From positions 1 to 26,401 of the forward strand of contig JAAAUF010000592.1 in the NCBI GenBank assembly GCA_015499985.1: DNA of 26,401 nt, in the 5' to 3' direction. A program made the position numbers and the translations under genes. Positions 1 to 9,723 of this stretch are shown one piece after another; the first letter of the stretch is position 1, and each line of letters opens with the position of its first letter. Below the pieces are notes generated by a model. It saw only the letters and a program-made list of their open reading frames with translations, was not told the origin of the DNA and did no database searches. This DNA comes from Haplosporangium gracile (taxonomy: Eukaryota; Mortierellomycota; Mortierellomycetes; Mortierellales; Mortierellaceae).

Positions 1-583
1 TTTTGTCAGTCTGTGATGCTGATGATGAGGGTGATGATGATGATGACACCACCTTTTTCAAACCTACGAACAACCAGTCGGATTATATAAAAAAAAAAAG
101 TTTTTTCGTCCGTGTATCTCTCCTTTTGCTCTATATGGTCAATGGCCCAAAAAAAGAGAACGAGAAAGAAGAAAGGAGGGAAACGAAAACGAGAGAAAGT
201 GAAAGAGAGTTCAGTCTGTCTAGTTCACAGTTCACAGTTCAAAGTCCAGTTCTTCAGTTCAAAAAAAAGAAGTGAAGGGTGAGCGGGTGTTTGTGTACAA
301 TGTATGTCGGTCTGTTTGCCTCTTCTGTCCATCCCACAAAAATGTCGTGACAAGAATAGAAATCAGGGCACCGAAAAAAAAAAAAAAAAAATAAGGTCCA
401 GGTACGAGACAGAAGAGGGAAAAGTAAAGGGGATCAGGAACAGGCACACGGAGGAGGGACTGACGAAGGAGGGTGAGAGAGAGAAGGTGGAGGATGAGGG
501 GAGAGGGGCGAATAGGAAATTAGAGACAAGAGACAATGAAAAGTAAAGGAGAGAGGGGGAGAGAAACAGGCAACTTACTGACC

Positions 584-603
584 GACTGACTGACTGACTG
601 ACT
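584..603. repeat. (GACT)5 microsatellite
   Basis: Five perfect tandem copies of GACT lie in non-coding DNA. Only simple-sequence repetition is visible. Confidence 0.95.
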
Positions 604-926
604 TGCACTGATTGAGTTACTAGTTTGCTACTCACTGTATGACAAACGCACTCATGCATAGATACACAAACAAGCGTAGTCGACTGACTCCAACTTTGTT
701 ATGCAAACACAGAAAGCAACCCAACCCAAACAAAGAAAAACGATCCGGGGCATACAAAAAATACACATCCACAAACAATACAACAAATGCAAACGAACAG
801 TACAGAACGACAATCGAACAACGCTTCCTGCGGCCGATGCATTTTGCAGTTTTGTGTTGCGCTTCTCTGTCACGTCTGGAATCACAGCCTCTCTCCCGCG
901 TCTTTTTTTTTTTTTTATCGTCCGTC

Positions 927-956
927 GGAGGAGGAGGAGGAGGAGGAGGAGGAGGA
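927..956 (+). repeat. (GGA)10 microsatellite after a T14 run
   Basis: Ten perfect GGA triplets are preceded by 14 consecutive T at 903-916. Runs of GGA can fold into G-quadruplex-type structures, and the pair of tracts makes the two strands highly asymmetric. No frame across it looks coding. Confidence 0.95.
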
Positions 957-1488
957 AGAAAAGGCACGATGACGAGAAGCCAGGCCAACAGCATGTGGAA
1001 TCAGGACCATACCTCCATTCCACGTTTTTTTTAGTCATTCATTCCCTTCTGAATCTCTTTCATCCCATTCCATTCCACTCTGCCTCATTCTCCCATTGCC
1101 AACCTCATTTCTCCTTTTTTGTTCACTTCAAACAGGAGATAACAGGAAAAGGAGAGAGAGAGAGATAACGAAAGGATGATTGATGACTCGACACACCATG
1201 TGTCGTGTGGAAAATGGCCAAATGGCATAATCAACAACAACAAACAGCATCAACAACTGCAACTCCCTACCAAGTGTTGATGACAGAGACACCTTTGCTC
1301 GTTCTAGGAGTCCGGGCTGGGCTGGGAAAACCCTTTCGTCTGTTACCTACTATGTATGTATCGTGTCGTGTGCGGTACTAATCGCCCTCCACCTCCTTCT
1401 TTTCGCCGAACAACCCCTCTTTTTCGCCTTTCTACTCTTTCTACCCTTCCTAGTCTAATTTTCTTTCTTTCGTTTTCATCACCCCCTT

Positions 1489-1527
1489 TTTTGACTGCCT
1501 ACGGTAGTCAAAATCCTCCGTAAGGAG
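1489..1527. other. Two adjacent hairpin-forming inverted repeats
   Basis: At 1489-1513 the arms TTTTGACT and AGTCAAAA flank a core that extends the stem to 11 pairs (one G-T) around a 3-nt loop. Two bases later, at 1516-1527, CTCC and GGAG enclose GTAA, which would be a GNRA-type tetraloop in RNA. Both are read directly from the sequence. No RNA family was recognised. Confidence 0.6.
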
Positions 1528-1805
1528 TATCAACGGTTCAGTGACCCAGAGAGAGCACGAGATGTTGACAGAGAGCGAGATCGGAAGGATGTTGAGAGGC
1601 ATAATGGGTTGGGCAAATTGAAGCATCTATTACTTTTTTCATTGCCTGTCGCGTTTTTTATTTCTGTTTGCGAGCATTGGAATGATGACGAGATTCATTA
1701 ATGGACCAGGGTTGTTGAAGGAGAGAGCGAGAGATATAGAAAGAGAATTAGATGGAGAGAAGAATGGTAGAAGAGTAGTCTAAGCTATGAGCAATGAACA
1801 AGGGA

Positions 1806-1821
1806 GATAGATAGATAGATA
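1806..1821. repeat. (GATA)4 microsatellite
   Basis: Four perfect GATA units. GATA cores are also binding sites of fungal GATA factors, but no target gene is near, so this is treated as a simple repeat. Confidence 0.85.
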
Positions 1822-3637
1822 GGGTGCGAGGAATGAGGAAACGAGAACTGAGGATTTCAACAATTTGTCAACACAACGAGAGAGTAGACTCTGAGTAGGA
1901 AGGAGGAAAGGAGAAAAGAAAAAGTGCTCTCGTTCTTTCCTTCCTCCCCCCTCACTCTCTCGAGAGCTCGCATGGAGAGGGGTGCACAGAAAGAAAAGAG
2001 AGGCGACATTTTGTTGAAGTTGCGTGTCGGGTGTTCTGTGTTTCTGTCGTTCGTTTGGGCGAATTCTTTTTTTTTTTTTTTCCTCCAAAAAAACACCGCG
2101 TGGAATAGTGCGCCGTGAATGGTTCCTTTTTTACCTTGGCTCTGTTTGCTTATGCTTTTGACTTGTTTGTCCAGTTTGGGTTTATCCCCTGTGCTTGAGA
2201 AAAAATGGCTCACAAAGAAAAAGTAGCCTGGGCACCAGAACCTTTTTTTTTTATTTTTCTTGCTCATACACACTTGCTCTCCATCTTTTTTTCCTCTCCT
2301 AACTGGCCAACTCAAACACAAACAAGAAAAAAAATACTTGAAAAGAGTCAAAAGATAACATCCGACACGAAGGACGAGAGAAAAAAAACGAGAACGACGA
2401 GCGGGACAGGAAATTCAAAAAGTAAAGCACAGCGTAGAGTAGTGTAGACGCCGTTTTCACAATCACATCCATTCAATCGACATATTTATCCTTCCATTTT
2501 TCCTGCGTCCCATTGTTTAACAACCCTTGTGTCCATGCTAATTTGCAATCAATTGCAAGTGAACAACAGAGATATTGGAGAAAAGAAAAAAACGCCCAAT
2601 AAGCTAATGCAAGGAAAAGAACAAGGAAAAGCATGAAGCGACCAATTTGACGTGCATGCCCTTGCCTTTTTTGCCTTCTTTTTCATAAGAGTGTATAGTA
2701 GTAACACCTAAGAACGCAGTCTCCGGGACCCTTTCTGGATGCAATTTGCTGACATAGAATACTTACAGACGCATACCAAACACATCATCATTAAAAGCAA
2801 GTAGGCATCATCGAGCACATATGCAAGAGTTTTTAAAAAAGGGACAGCCGAGGAGCGAAAAGGACCACCGAGCAGAGAAAAAAAAAGACGGATAGGCAGA
2901 CGCAGAGACTAGATCCGTAGGAATTACTTGGAGGAATAATAACTGCGTGGACCGAACACCAATGGTTAGGCTTGAGCGTTCACACAGAGAGAAGGACAGC
3001 GCACACATTCATCCAATGAAAAAAAAGATCCAGTGAGAGATAATTGATACAAAAAGGACATTGTTGTCCGGATGACACCATGCATGCCTCCAAAGGGAGG
3101 TATGTGGGTGTAGGCGAGGTGAGATTTAATGTGTTAAATGGACCCTCTCCATATTACTCTGCAGATACCCCTCTTCTTGCTTTGATATTTTTTTTCCTTT
3201 CATCTTTTCTTGCCTATTGGCATTTCTAGCAATTGGACGTAAAGGAATCCTCCTTACACTTCACGGGCAAGATACTTCGTCAATCAGGTAAAAAGAAACG
3301 GCGCTTTTACTTCTATTTTTTTTTTTTCGTAACTATTGATACGCTGACTACGAAGGGGTTATAGAAAACACGAGACAAGGAATGATGAAGGGGAGGAAGT
3401 GGATAAGAAAGGACATGAAGGGACATGAAAGGAAGAGAGAGGAGATGTGTGTGCATCATGTTAATTGACCGATTTGCACATCGATTACCATAGCCTCTTG
3501 CATCTTTCTATTTGTCTGTCACTAGCGTTTTCAGTATTTGTTGTGCTCATTACTCTCGATCTCTTCTTCTTCCTCCTCCCCTCCGTCTGTTTTTTCTTTT
3601 CTGTGTGCATGTGTTTGTCTTCAATTAGACTTGGCAA

Positions 3638-3657
3638 CAAACAAACAAACAAACAAA
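3638..3657. repeat. (CAAA)5 microsatellite
   Basis: Five perfect CAAA units in non-coding DNA. Confidence 0.9.
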
Positions 3658-3849
3658 CACAAGAAAAAATAGAGATATCAGGAGATGGGATCCCAGGGAG
3701 ACATCAATCAGAACCAAGCCTAGGATCAGGACCAGACATACATTCATTTTCGTGTGTATGAATGTACTGACACCCATTCTGGAGAAAGGGCCATTTCCCC
3801 TTTTTACGGCTCTTTCCGCCCCTTGGTGGTATTTCTTTTTCTGTCGACT

Positions 3850-3872
3850 GCCTTTGCCTTTGCCTTTGCCTT
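3850..3872. repeat. GCCTTT hexamer repeat
   Basis: Three full GCCTTT units and a partial fourth, followed closely by another GCCTTT at about 3875. It lies in non-coding DNA. Confidence 0.85.
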
Positions 3873-4073
3873 GTGCCTTTGGTCCATTTTACACCCTTAC
3901 GAAGAACAGGCGCCTTACTATCCCTTTTCTGTCTCTATCAATGGACTGTCTTGTGGTGGTGCTCAGTGATGTGTTCTTCTCCATGGATACACATACATGC
4001 AGGCTGTGCATATTGGCATTACGGCTCTCGTTTTTATCTTTTTTTTCTTCAATTGAAGGAGAGTAAGAGCCAA

Positions 4074-4092
4074 TGTGTGTGTGTGTGTGTGT
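4074..4092. repeat. (TG)n microsatellite
   Basis: Nine TG dinucleotides in a row in non-coding DNA. Similar TG runs recur inside VTC4 intron 1. Confidence 0.9.
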
Positions 4093-5045
4093 ATGAGGCA
4101 AGAAAGGAAGCGCATGACGAGGTCATTATGCTGGAGTGAGAGGACCCATTATTTTATGCTGTTTGCTTACGATACGAGTGTCAATTGCTTTCTGAATGGC
4201 CATTGCTGGGACTTTTGCTTGTCCATCTGTAATGGATGTTTTGCTTGTTTGTTTATTTGTTGCTTTCTTTAGTCTAATCCGTGTTTGTCTCCTTTACTCT
4301 TTCTCCTACTCCTTCAACTAAAAGAGCAAGAAGTCGCACGAGTTTTGAACCAAGAGACATAAGAGTCTATGTGTCTGCGTGCGGGACAGCATGACAAACT
4401 ACTTCGCCTATATTTTGAGCAAAAGGGCTAAAAAATCGCGAAACACGAAGGGATTTAGGGATAAAAAAAAAGGGATGAATGGGGGGGTTGAGCAAGCACG
4501 AGGAGGGAAGGAGGAAGGGGGAAATAGATGGAAAGGGAAAGAGTGCAACATGGTTGTGGAGAGAATTATGGTGTGTTGTGTTGATGTCGTCCTCCTTTGT
4601 TTTCCCTTGCTTCGCTCGGACTTGAAAAAAATAAAAAGAGGGAGGATAGTCGGTTATTTCCTCGCATCATTCCGATCGCAATTACTATACATTATTTCCT
4701 TGCAGAAATTTCTGACATGCGAATGAGAAGATTTTTGATGAGCATGATTTATTCCACCTTTCCTTTTCCTCTCGTTCCTATTCGCTGGCCAATGGGATCA
4801 ATGCGTTGAAGAATATCCTTCACTTCACAATGAAAGATATCTTTTTCTTGGCCTGCATCTCTTTTCTTCACCTCCCTTTCCCTCTATCTCTTTCTTTCAA
4901 GGAGGGATAGTTAGATGATGAATCTTTTTTTGCTCCAAGTTAGATATCTCTTCCACAGTCTTCAAGTGTCCAAATAACTGCAACAGCAAGCAAGAAACGA
5001 AAAACGTGTAAAGATGAGAGGAAGAAAGGAAGATGTGTCTGTGCG

Positions 5046-5051
5046 CACGTG
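5046..5051. promoter_or_regulatory. CACGTG E-box upstream of VTC4 (putative)
   Basis: A CACGTG core lies inside the 8-bp palindrome GCACGTGC (5045-5052), about 1.24 kb upstream of the VTC4 start. In budding yeast VTC genes belong to the phosphate-starvation (PHO) regulon and the bHLH factor Pho4 binds CACGTG. The distance is large for a fungal promoter, and the six-base core can occur by chance (another lies in Dicer coding sequence near 18846). This is only a candidate site. Confidence 0.2.
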
Positions 5052-5764
5052 CGGCATTGATTGGCCACTACAACTGCCTTTTCTAATTTTTTTTCTGGCG
5101 ACCGGGGTTTTGAGAGGGCGGAACGCGGACTTCTTTTTGACTCTAAGATGCGTCTGAAAAGTAATGCTGGCCTGCTCTCTGGACAACATTTTTCTGTATT
5201 TATTTTGGTCTGGATAGAGAAAAGTGAAGAGAGATATGATCTGATCCAGACATGAAAGATGGATGGAGAGGCATGACATTGAAGACAAGAGTGTGAAAAG
5301 ACAAGTTATCATGGCCAAGTTAGGGAGTTGAAAAGTGAAGAAGAGGGAGAATCTCTAGGCAAGAGAAAAGAATTAAAGGAGATCGCATCGAAAATAAAAA
5401 GGGGCAGAGCGGATCTGCGGATCAAAAAGAAAAAAAAAAAAAGACATCAAAACCAGACAGAAGAAGGAAAAACAAGGACAGGCGGACAGGCACAGTTCAT
5501 TGTCCGTTACTGATGGATGTCCGTTGCGGGTCCGACCATTGGCTTTCACTCTTTACTCTTTGTCTTCTCTATTCATTACCACCATTGTCACTCTTTATAT
5601 GCTCAATCTTTTATCGTCCGGATGTGCGCCTTTTCTAGACGACCGTGGCATTGACAGGTGTGAAGCAAGGCGGTGTTTTCTTTTTATTAGTAAAAATGCT
5701 TTAAGGCACCGCTTGACCAACCAGCAACTGTCGATGGTTATGATCGGATATGTGCGTCAAGCTC

Positions 5765-5822
5765 TAATGCTACCGATGCTGATGCTGCCGATGCTGATGC
5801 TGCTGATGGTGATGCAGATGGT
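5765..5822. repeat. GATGCT-type minisatellite
   Basis: Imperfect tandem array of GATGCT/GATGGT-like hexamers and nonamers (units read as GATGCT, GATGCTGCC and GATGCTGCT). It lies in non-coding DNA about 470-530 bp upstream of the VTC4 start codon. Confidence 0.75.
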
Positions 5823-5940
5823 AGGTGTGTGTGCTGTTGTTCATAGCAAGGAAGAAGGGCTTACTCTGATCGTAGTTATGTCTTGCAACAGGACAGAGCG
5901 TGTTTCCGATATTCATCTTTCTTCCAATGTCCTGTGCTAG

Positions 5941-6290
5941 AGCCATGTAGCAAGAAATAAAGTATTTTTTTTTCTCGCCACTTTTTTTTTTTTCTTAATC
6001 CTTCGTACATTTCCTTTCTGTTTCTCCTTTCTCTTTCATTTTTCTTCTTTTCTTTTCCCTTTTTTGTTTCTTCACCTCTTCTGTATTCCCTCCTTCCCCT
6101 TCTTCCCTTTTAGCTCTCTTCCCTTCAACGAGCTTCTTTTTATTTTTTATTCTCCTTCAAACAACAATCTCGCCATTCCTCCCCACTCTTTCCCCTTTCT
6201 TCATTTCCACTCACACACTCATTCATCCTCCTCTACTTCTACCTACATTCCCTCAACTTTACTCTCACCTCCATTTGGCACTAATCAATA
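5941..6290 (+). promoter_or_regulatory. Pyrimidine-rich promoter/5' UTR of VTC4
   Basis: The 350 bp before the VTC4 ATG are almost entirely C and T on the plus strand, with short T runs near 5965 and 5985 and CTTC/TTCC clusters up to 6270. Pyrimidine tracts next to transcription start sites are common in fungal promoters, so this probably holds the core promoter and leader. The start codon context is favourable (A at -3). No clear TATA box or CCAAT box was seen, and the transcription start is not determined. Confidence 0.5.
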
Positions 6291-9200
6291 ATGAAGTTTG
6301 GTCACCAACTCAAGACATCGCTCTACCCAGAGTGGGTCTTCTACTACCTCGCCTACGATTCTCTCAAAGCCGAACTCAAGACGCGTCTTTCCAAGAACTT
6401 AGGCGGCTGGACCGAAGACGACGAATCTGCGTTCGCAGAACTTCTCGAAAAGGAACTCGACAAGGTCTATTCGTTCCAAAAGGTCAAGTCGGGCGAGATC
6501 ATGCGTCGACTCCAGGCTGCCAAGCAGGAGGTCGAGGAGATTATTCAATCGAATGATGCTCAGAATGAGGATTATGCACTTTTGGAGGAGGAGCTGTCGC
6601 ACATCATTGCTGATGTTCATGACTTGGCCAAGTTTACTCGTTTGAACTATACTGGATTCCTCAAGATCATCAAGAAGCACGACGTAAGTTTTCTCTTGCT
6701 TTTTTTTTTTGCCTTTTGCTAATTGTTATTGCGGTTAGAATGGTGCCGGGTGGAAAGAGAGGGAGTGTGTGTGTGTGTGGGTACAGACGGGAAAGGAAAA
6801 GTTGGACGCAGAAGACAGACAGGATAAAGACAGGAAATGACAATCAGGCGGTTGAGAGTGTGAGAGAGTTGGAGCGAGAGAGAAGATTCCAATTCACATC
6901 GTATCCAACAACCAGCATTCAACGACTACCATCACCATTACAAACAATTTTATCATTCTATCCCATCAACAACCTGTCTCCACCCCATGCATCTCTCTAT
7001 CCTGGGACCAGTACTCATCAATGACAATGTAGCCAGAGGCATAAGAAGTAATATTATTTGTTACAACGGAAGACTAACAGGGCGTAAAAAGTGTGGGAAA
7101 GAAAGACTGACGAGAGAGATCAAAAGAAAGGTATTTGAAGAAGATAGGCGGCAGACTAAGTGAGACGAAAAAGAAGGACGAGGAGAGACGAGGGAAGAAC
7201 GGCAGTGTGTGTGTGCGAGTGAGAGAGAGCATATGTGTGTGTGTGTGCGTGAATCTTGCTCACTCGCGATGACAGCATAGGGTTGTTGTTGACATTTTTT
7301 GCAGTTGATCCAATCCGAGCAGAGTGGTGCTGTGCATGGACAATTGAACGATATCTACCAATACTCACTCGCTCAAAACCTTCAATGGCTCTTTCTTAAA
7401 AATCGTTCATCGACACAACAAAGCGGAATACTAATCTTTTTTTTTTTCTTGCTTGATTCTTGATTATCATGACTTGGTCCTCTTTAGAAACTCACCCACT
7501 GGATCCTTCGTCCCATTTTCATGGTCCGCCTCAACTCTAAGCCATTCTATAAGGAAAACTATGATGCCCTGATTGTCAAACTCTCGAGCCTCTACGACAC
7601 TGTCAGGACACGAGGAAAGGCGCATGGAGGCGACTCGGCCGCCGGAGGATCTCAGCAGGCCTTTGTCCGTCAAACCACAAAATATTGGGTCCACCCCGAC
7701 AACATCACGGAGCTCAAGCTCATCATCCTGAAACATCTCCCAGTCTTGGTCTTCAACCCCAACAAAGAGTTCAACCCAGCCGACAGCGCCATTTCATCCG
7801 TTTACTTTGATAACGACGAATTTGAGCTCTACATGGGTCGTCTTGAGAAGTCCGAGGGTGCCGAGGCTCTTCGTCTCAGATGGTACGGTGGTATGGATCA
7901 GCAACAGATCTTTGTCGAACGTAAGACCCATCGTGAGGATTGGACCGGAGAGAAGTCTGTCAAGGCCCGTTTCCCCATCAAGGAGAAATACGTCAACGCC
8001 TTCTTGAGAGGCGAGTATACCATGGACGCTACCATCGCCAAGATGCGCGCCGAGGGCAAGAAGTCCGAGAAGGAGATTGCCGAGTTTGAGCAGCTCGCCG
8101 CAGAATGTCAATACGGCATCCTCACCAAGAACTACGGCCCAGGTAATTTGCATTCTGTTTTACTCGTTCCTATGAAATGGCTTGTTTTTCTCTTACATAA
8201 TTCTAACCTCATGCTCCTCCTATATTATAGTGATGCGCACATTCTACAACAGAACTGCTTTCCAGTTGCCAGGAGATGCCCGTGTCCGTATTTCTTTGGA
8301 TACCGAGTTGACATTAATCCGTGAAGACAACCTCGACGGAAGAATCCGTACTGGTGACAATTGGCGCCGTATGGACATTGGTATTGACTGGCCCTTCAGT
8401 CAGTTGCAGGATGAAGACATTTGCCGATTCCCCTATGCAGTTCTCGAGGTCAAGCTGCAGACACAGCATGGTCAGGAGCCTCCAGAGTGGGTCCGGGAAT
8501 TGGTCAATTCTCATTTGGTCGAATCTGTCCCCAAGTTCTCCAAGTTCATCCATGGTGTTTCGACCTTGATCGAGCACCGTGTCAAGCTGTTCCCCTTCTG
8601 GTACCACCAGATGGACATTGATATCCGCAAGCCTGCCTCTAAGAACATGACTATCTCGCGTCCCGATCCTAGCGGATACAGCACCCCAGCCAATACAACC
8701 AGCGACGAGGATCATGACATGAGGATCACGACTGTCGATGATGAAGAGTCCTACCAAGGCGGCGCCAAGCAGGCTCATGAGTACGAGTGGGAGGATGAGG
8801 AGGATGAGGAGAACCCATTGGAGCCCTCAGATAACTGGATCCAGCGTACTTCAAGACCCTCCAGCAGTGCGTCGAGCGAGCAGACCCCTCTTCTGGGCGG
8901 TCAGCGTCGTACGATGAAGAGTAAAAACTCGCTCATTTCGCCCTTCAAGCCTGGCGCAGATACCCTCCGCTACCTCTTCCGTCGCACTAAGGACCGTGTC
9001 ACCCACCCCTTCGGCGAGGACGAGCCCGCCGCTGGCCCTCAGACCACATATCTAATCACCCCTCCTGGCCGCAAGATTGCGACCTTGGTCCGTGTGGAGC
9101 CCAAGGTGTTCTTTGCCAATGAGCGTACGTTCCTGTCATGGCTCCAGTTCACAGTCATGTTGGGTGGTCTGTCGTTGGGTCTGTTGAACTTTGGCGACAA

Positions 9201-9417
9201 GGTATCGCGTGTGAGTGCTGGTCTGTTTACATTTGTAGCTCTGTCATTCATGGTCTATGCCCTGGTCACATACCACTGGCGCGCGCACAAGATTCGTAAC
9301 CGTGAACTGGGACCCTTTGATGACCGGATTGGACCCACGCTTCTGTGCTTCATCCTTCTTACCGCCATGGTCACCAACTTTTTCTTGCAGTGGGCCTACG
9401 AGAAGAAGAAGCCATAA
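6291..9417 (+). CDS. VTC4: Vacuolar transporter chaperone 4, polyphosphate polymerase (3 exons, 744 aa)
   Basis: Exons 6291-6683, 7488-8142 and 8231-9417; both introns are GT-AG and phase is kept. VTC4 makes polyphosphate from ATP and moves it into the vacuole/acidocalcisome as part of the VTC complex. The N-terminal SPX domain (about 1-150) opens [11 protein letters not shown] and carries the basic helix with K125, K128, K129 and K132 that in this family senses inositol pyrophosphates. The catalytic VTC tunnel domain (about 190-480) keeps K196, R260, R262, K277, K290, R357, R369, E422 and K454. These sit at a constant offset of four from the yeast Vtc4 catalytic residues as I recall them, so the enzyme should be active. 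An acidic, Ser-rich linker (about 500-610) follows, then a DUF202 membrane module with three hydrophobic segments (about 650-740). Length matches yeast Vtc4 (721 aa). This domain order separates VTC4 from Vtc1 (DUF202 only); active-site conservation argues against Vtc2/Vtc3. Confidence 0.95.
6684..7487 (+). other. VTC4 intron 1 (804 bp, unusually long)
   Basis: The donor is GTAAGT directly after the codon for D131 and the acceptor is CTTTAG before K132. Joining gives the uninterrupted SPX helix ...KKHDKLTHW..., which fixes both ends. At 804 bp it is far longer than every other intron here (87-318 bp). It holds two or more TG runs (about 6765-6779, 7205-7215, 7235-7248) and a decoy TTTTTTGCAG acceptor near 7303. 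Retention would reach a stop after 12 extra residues (stop codon ending at 6722) and leave an SPX-only product of 143 aa. Confidence 0.85.
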
Positions 9418-9533
9418 ACGTAGTATGTCAGTCCTCAGTTACTTTCTAGCATGGCCCCTACCCTCTCGCAAAAAAACCTTATATGTAAAATCAAATATCA
9501 TTCACGAAAAGACAAATAACTCCTCTACATCAA

Positions 9534-9539
9534 AATAAA
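9534..9539 (+). terminator. Putative VTC4 poly(A) signal
   Basis: AATAAA begins 117 bases after the VTC4 stop codon. The position is reasonable for a fungal 3' UTR, but the cleavage site is not visible in genomic sequence. Confidence 0.4.
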
Positions 9540-9643
9540 TTTTGGCATTATCAATATTTCACGTCGTGTATGGTCGATGGGGATGGCTCTTGAAGAATCA
9601 AGATTTTACTGCACGGTGGGGTGTGAACAATTACGATATGCTG

Positions 9644-9649
9644 TTTATT
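9644..9649 (-). terminator. Putative SNU114 poly(A) signal
   Basis: AATAAA on the minus strand begins about 75 bases beyond the SNU114 stop. The motif and distance fit, but this is unverified. Confidence 0.4.
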
Positions 9650-9723
9650 CCATTCGCCCTCTTATCCTTCTCTTTTTTTTTTTGTTCCTCGTCCCCTTTT
9701 TTTTTTTTTCTAAAAAAAAATGT

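Larger units (their letters stand above)
1..5940. other. Gene-poor simple-sequence intergenic region
   Basis: About 6 kb with no coding region I can support. Open frames here are short, often lack an ATG, and translate to low-complexity Ser/Phe/Lys/Arg strings that follow the local GA- or CT-rich composition. Visible content is long A and T runs (for example 18 A at 374-391 and 14 T at 903-916), purine-rich blocks (about 150-260, 400-570, 1720-1930, 4480-4560, 5320-5480) alternating with pyrimidine-rich blocks, and several microsatellites listed separately. A TATATAAAA string lies near 83-92 but nothing downstream supports a gene. A degenerate AGTTCA repeat occupies about 220-262. No tRNA or rRNA was recognised. 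An unannotated non-coding RNA or a long upstream untranslated region cannot be excluded. Confidence 0.7.
9418..9723. other. Tail-to-tail 3' UTR region of VTC4 and SNU114
   Basis: 306 bp lie between the two convergent stop codons. It holds a plus-strand AATAAA at 9534-9539, a minus-strand AATAAA at 9649-9644 and T/A homopolymers at 9671-9720. No coding potential was seen. Confidence 0.75.

Noticed and set aside
1..275. Possible promoter with TATATAAAA near 83-92
   Set aside because: No gene or structured RNA follows, and A/T runs are abundant here, so a TATA-like string is expected by chance.
4962..5318. 118-codon minus-strand open frame
   Set aside because: Mixed Ser/Leu/Phe and Lys-rich composition that follows local base bias, with no domain or conserved motif.
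5500..5940. 146-codon open frame upstream of VTC4
   Set aside because: It starts with TTG rather than ATG, includes the GATGCT minisatellite as Leu/Met/Pro repeats, and resembles no protein family.
6765..7248. TG runs in the VTC4 intron as telomeric or CRISPR-like repeats
   Set aside because: They are plain dinucleotide microsatellites with no unit length or spacers of either type.
7298..7390. Possible extra exon in VTC4 intron 1 after the TTTTTTGCAG at about 7303
   Set aside because: Direct joining of 6683 to 7488 rebuilds the continuous SPX helix. An added exon would interrupt it and no good donor follows.
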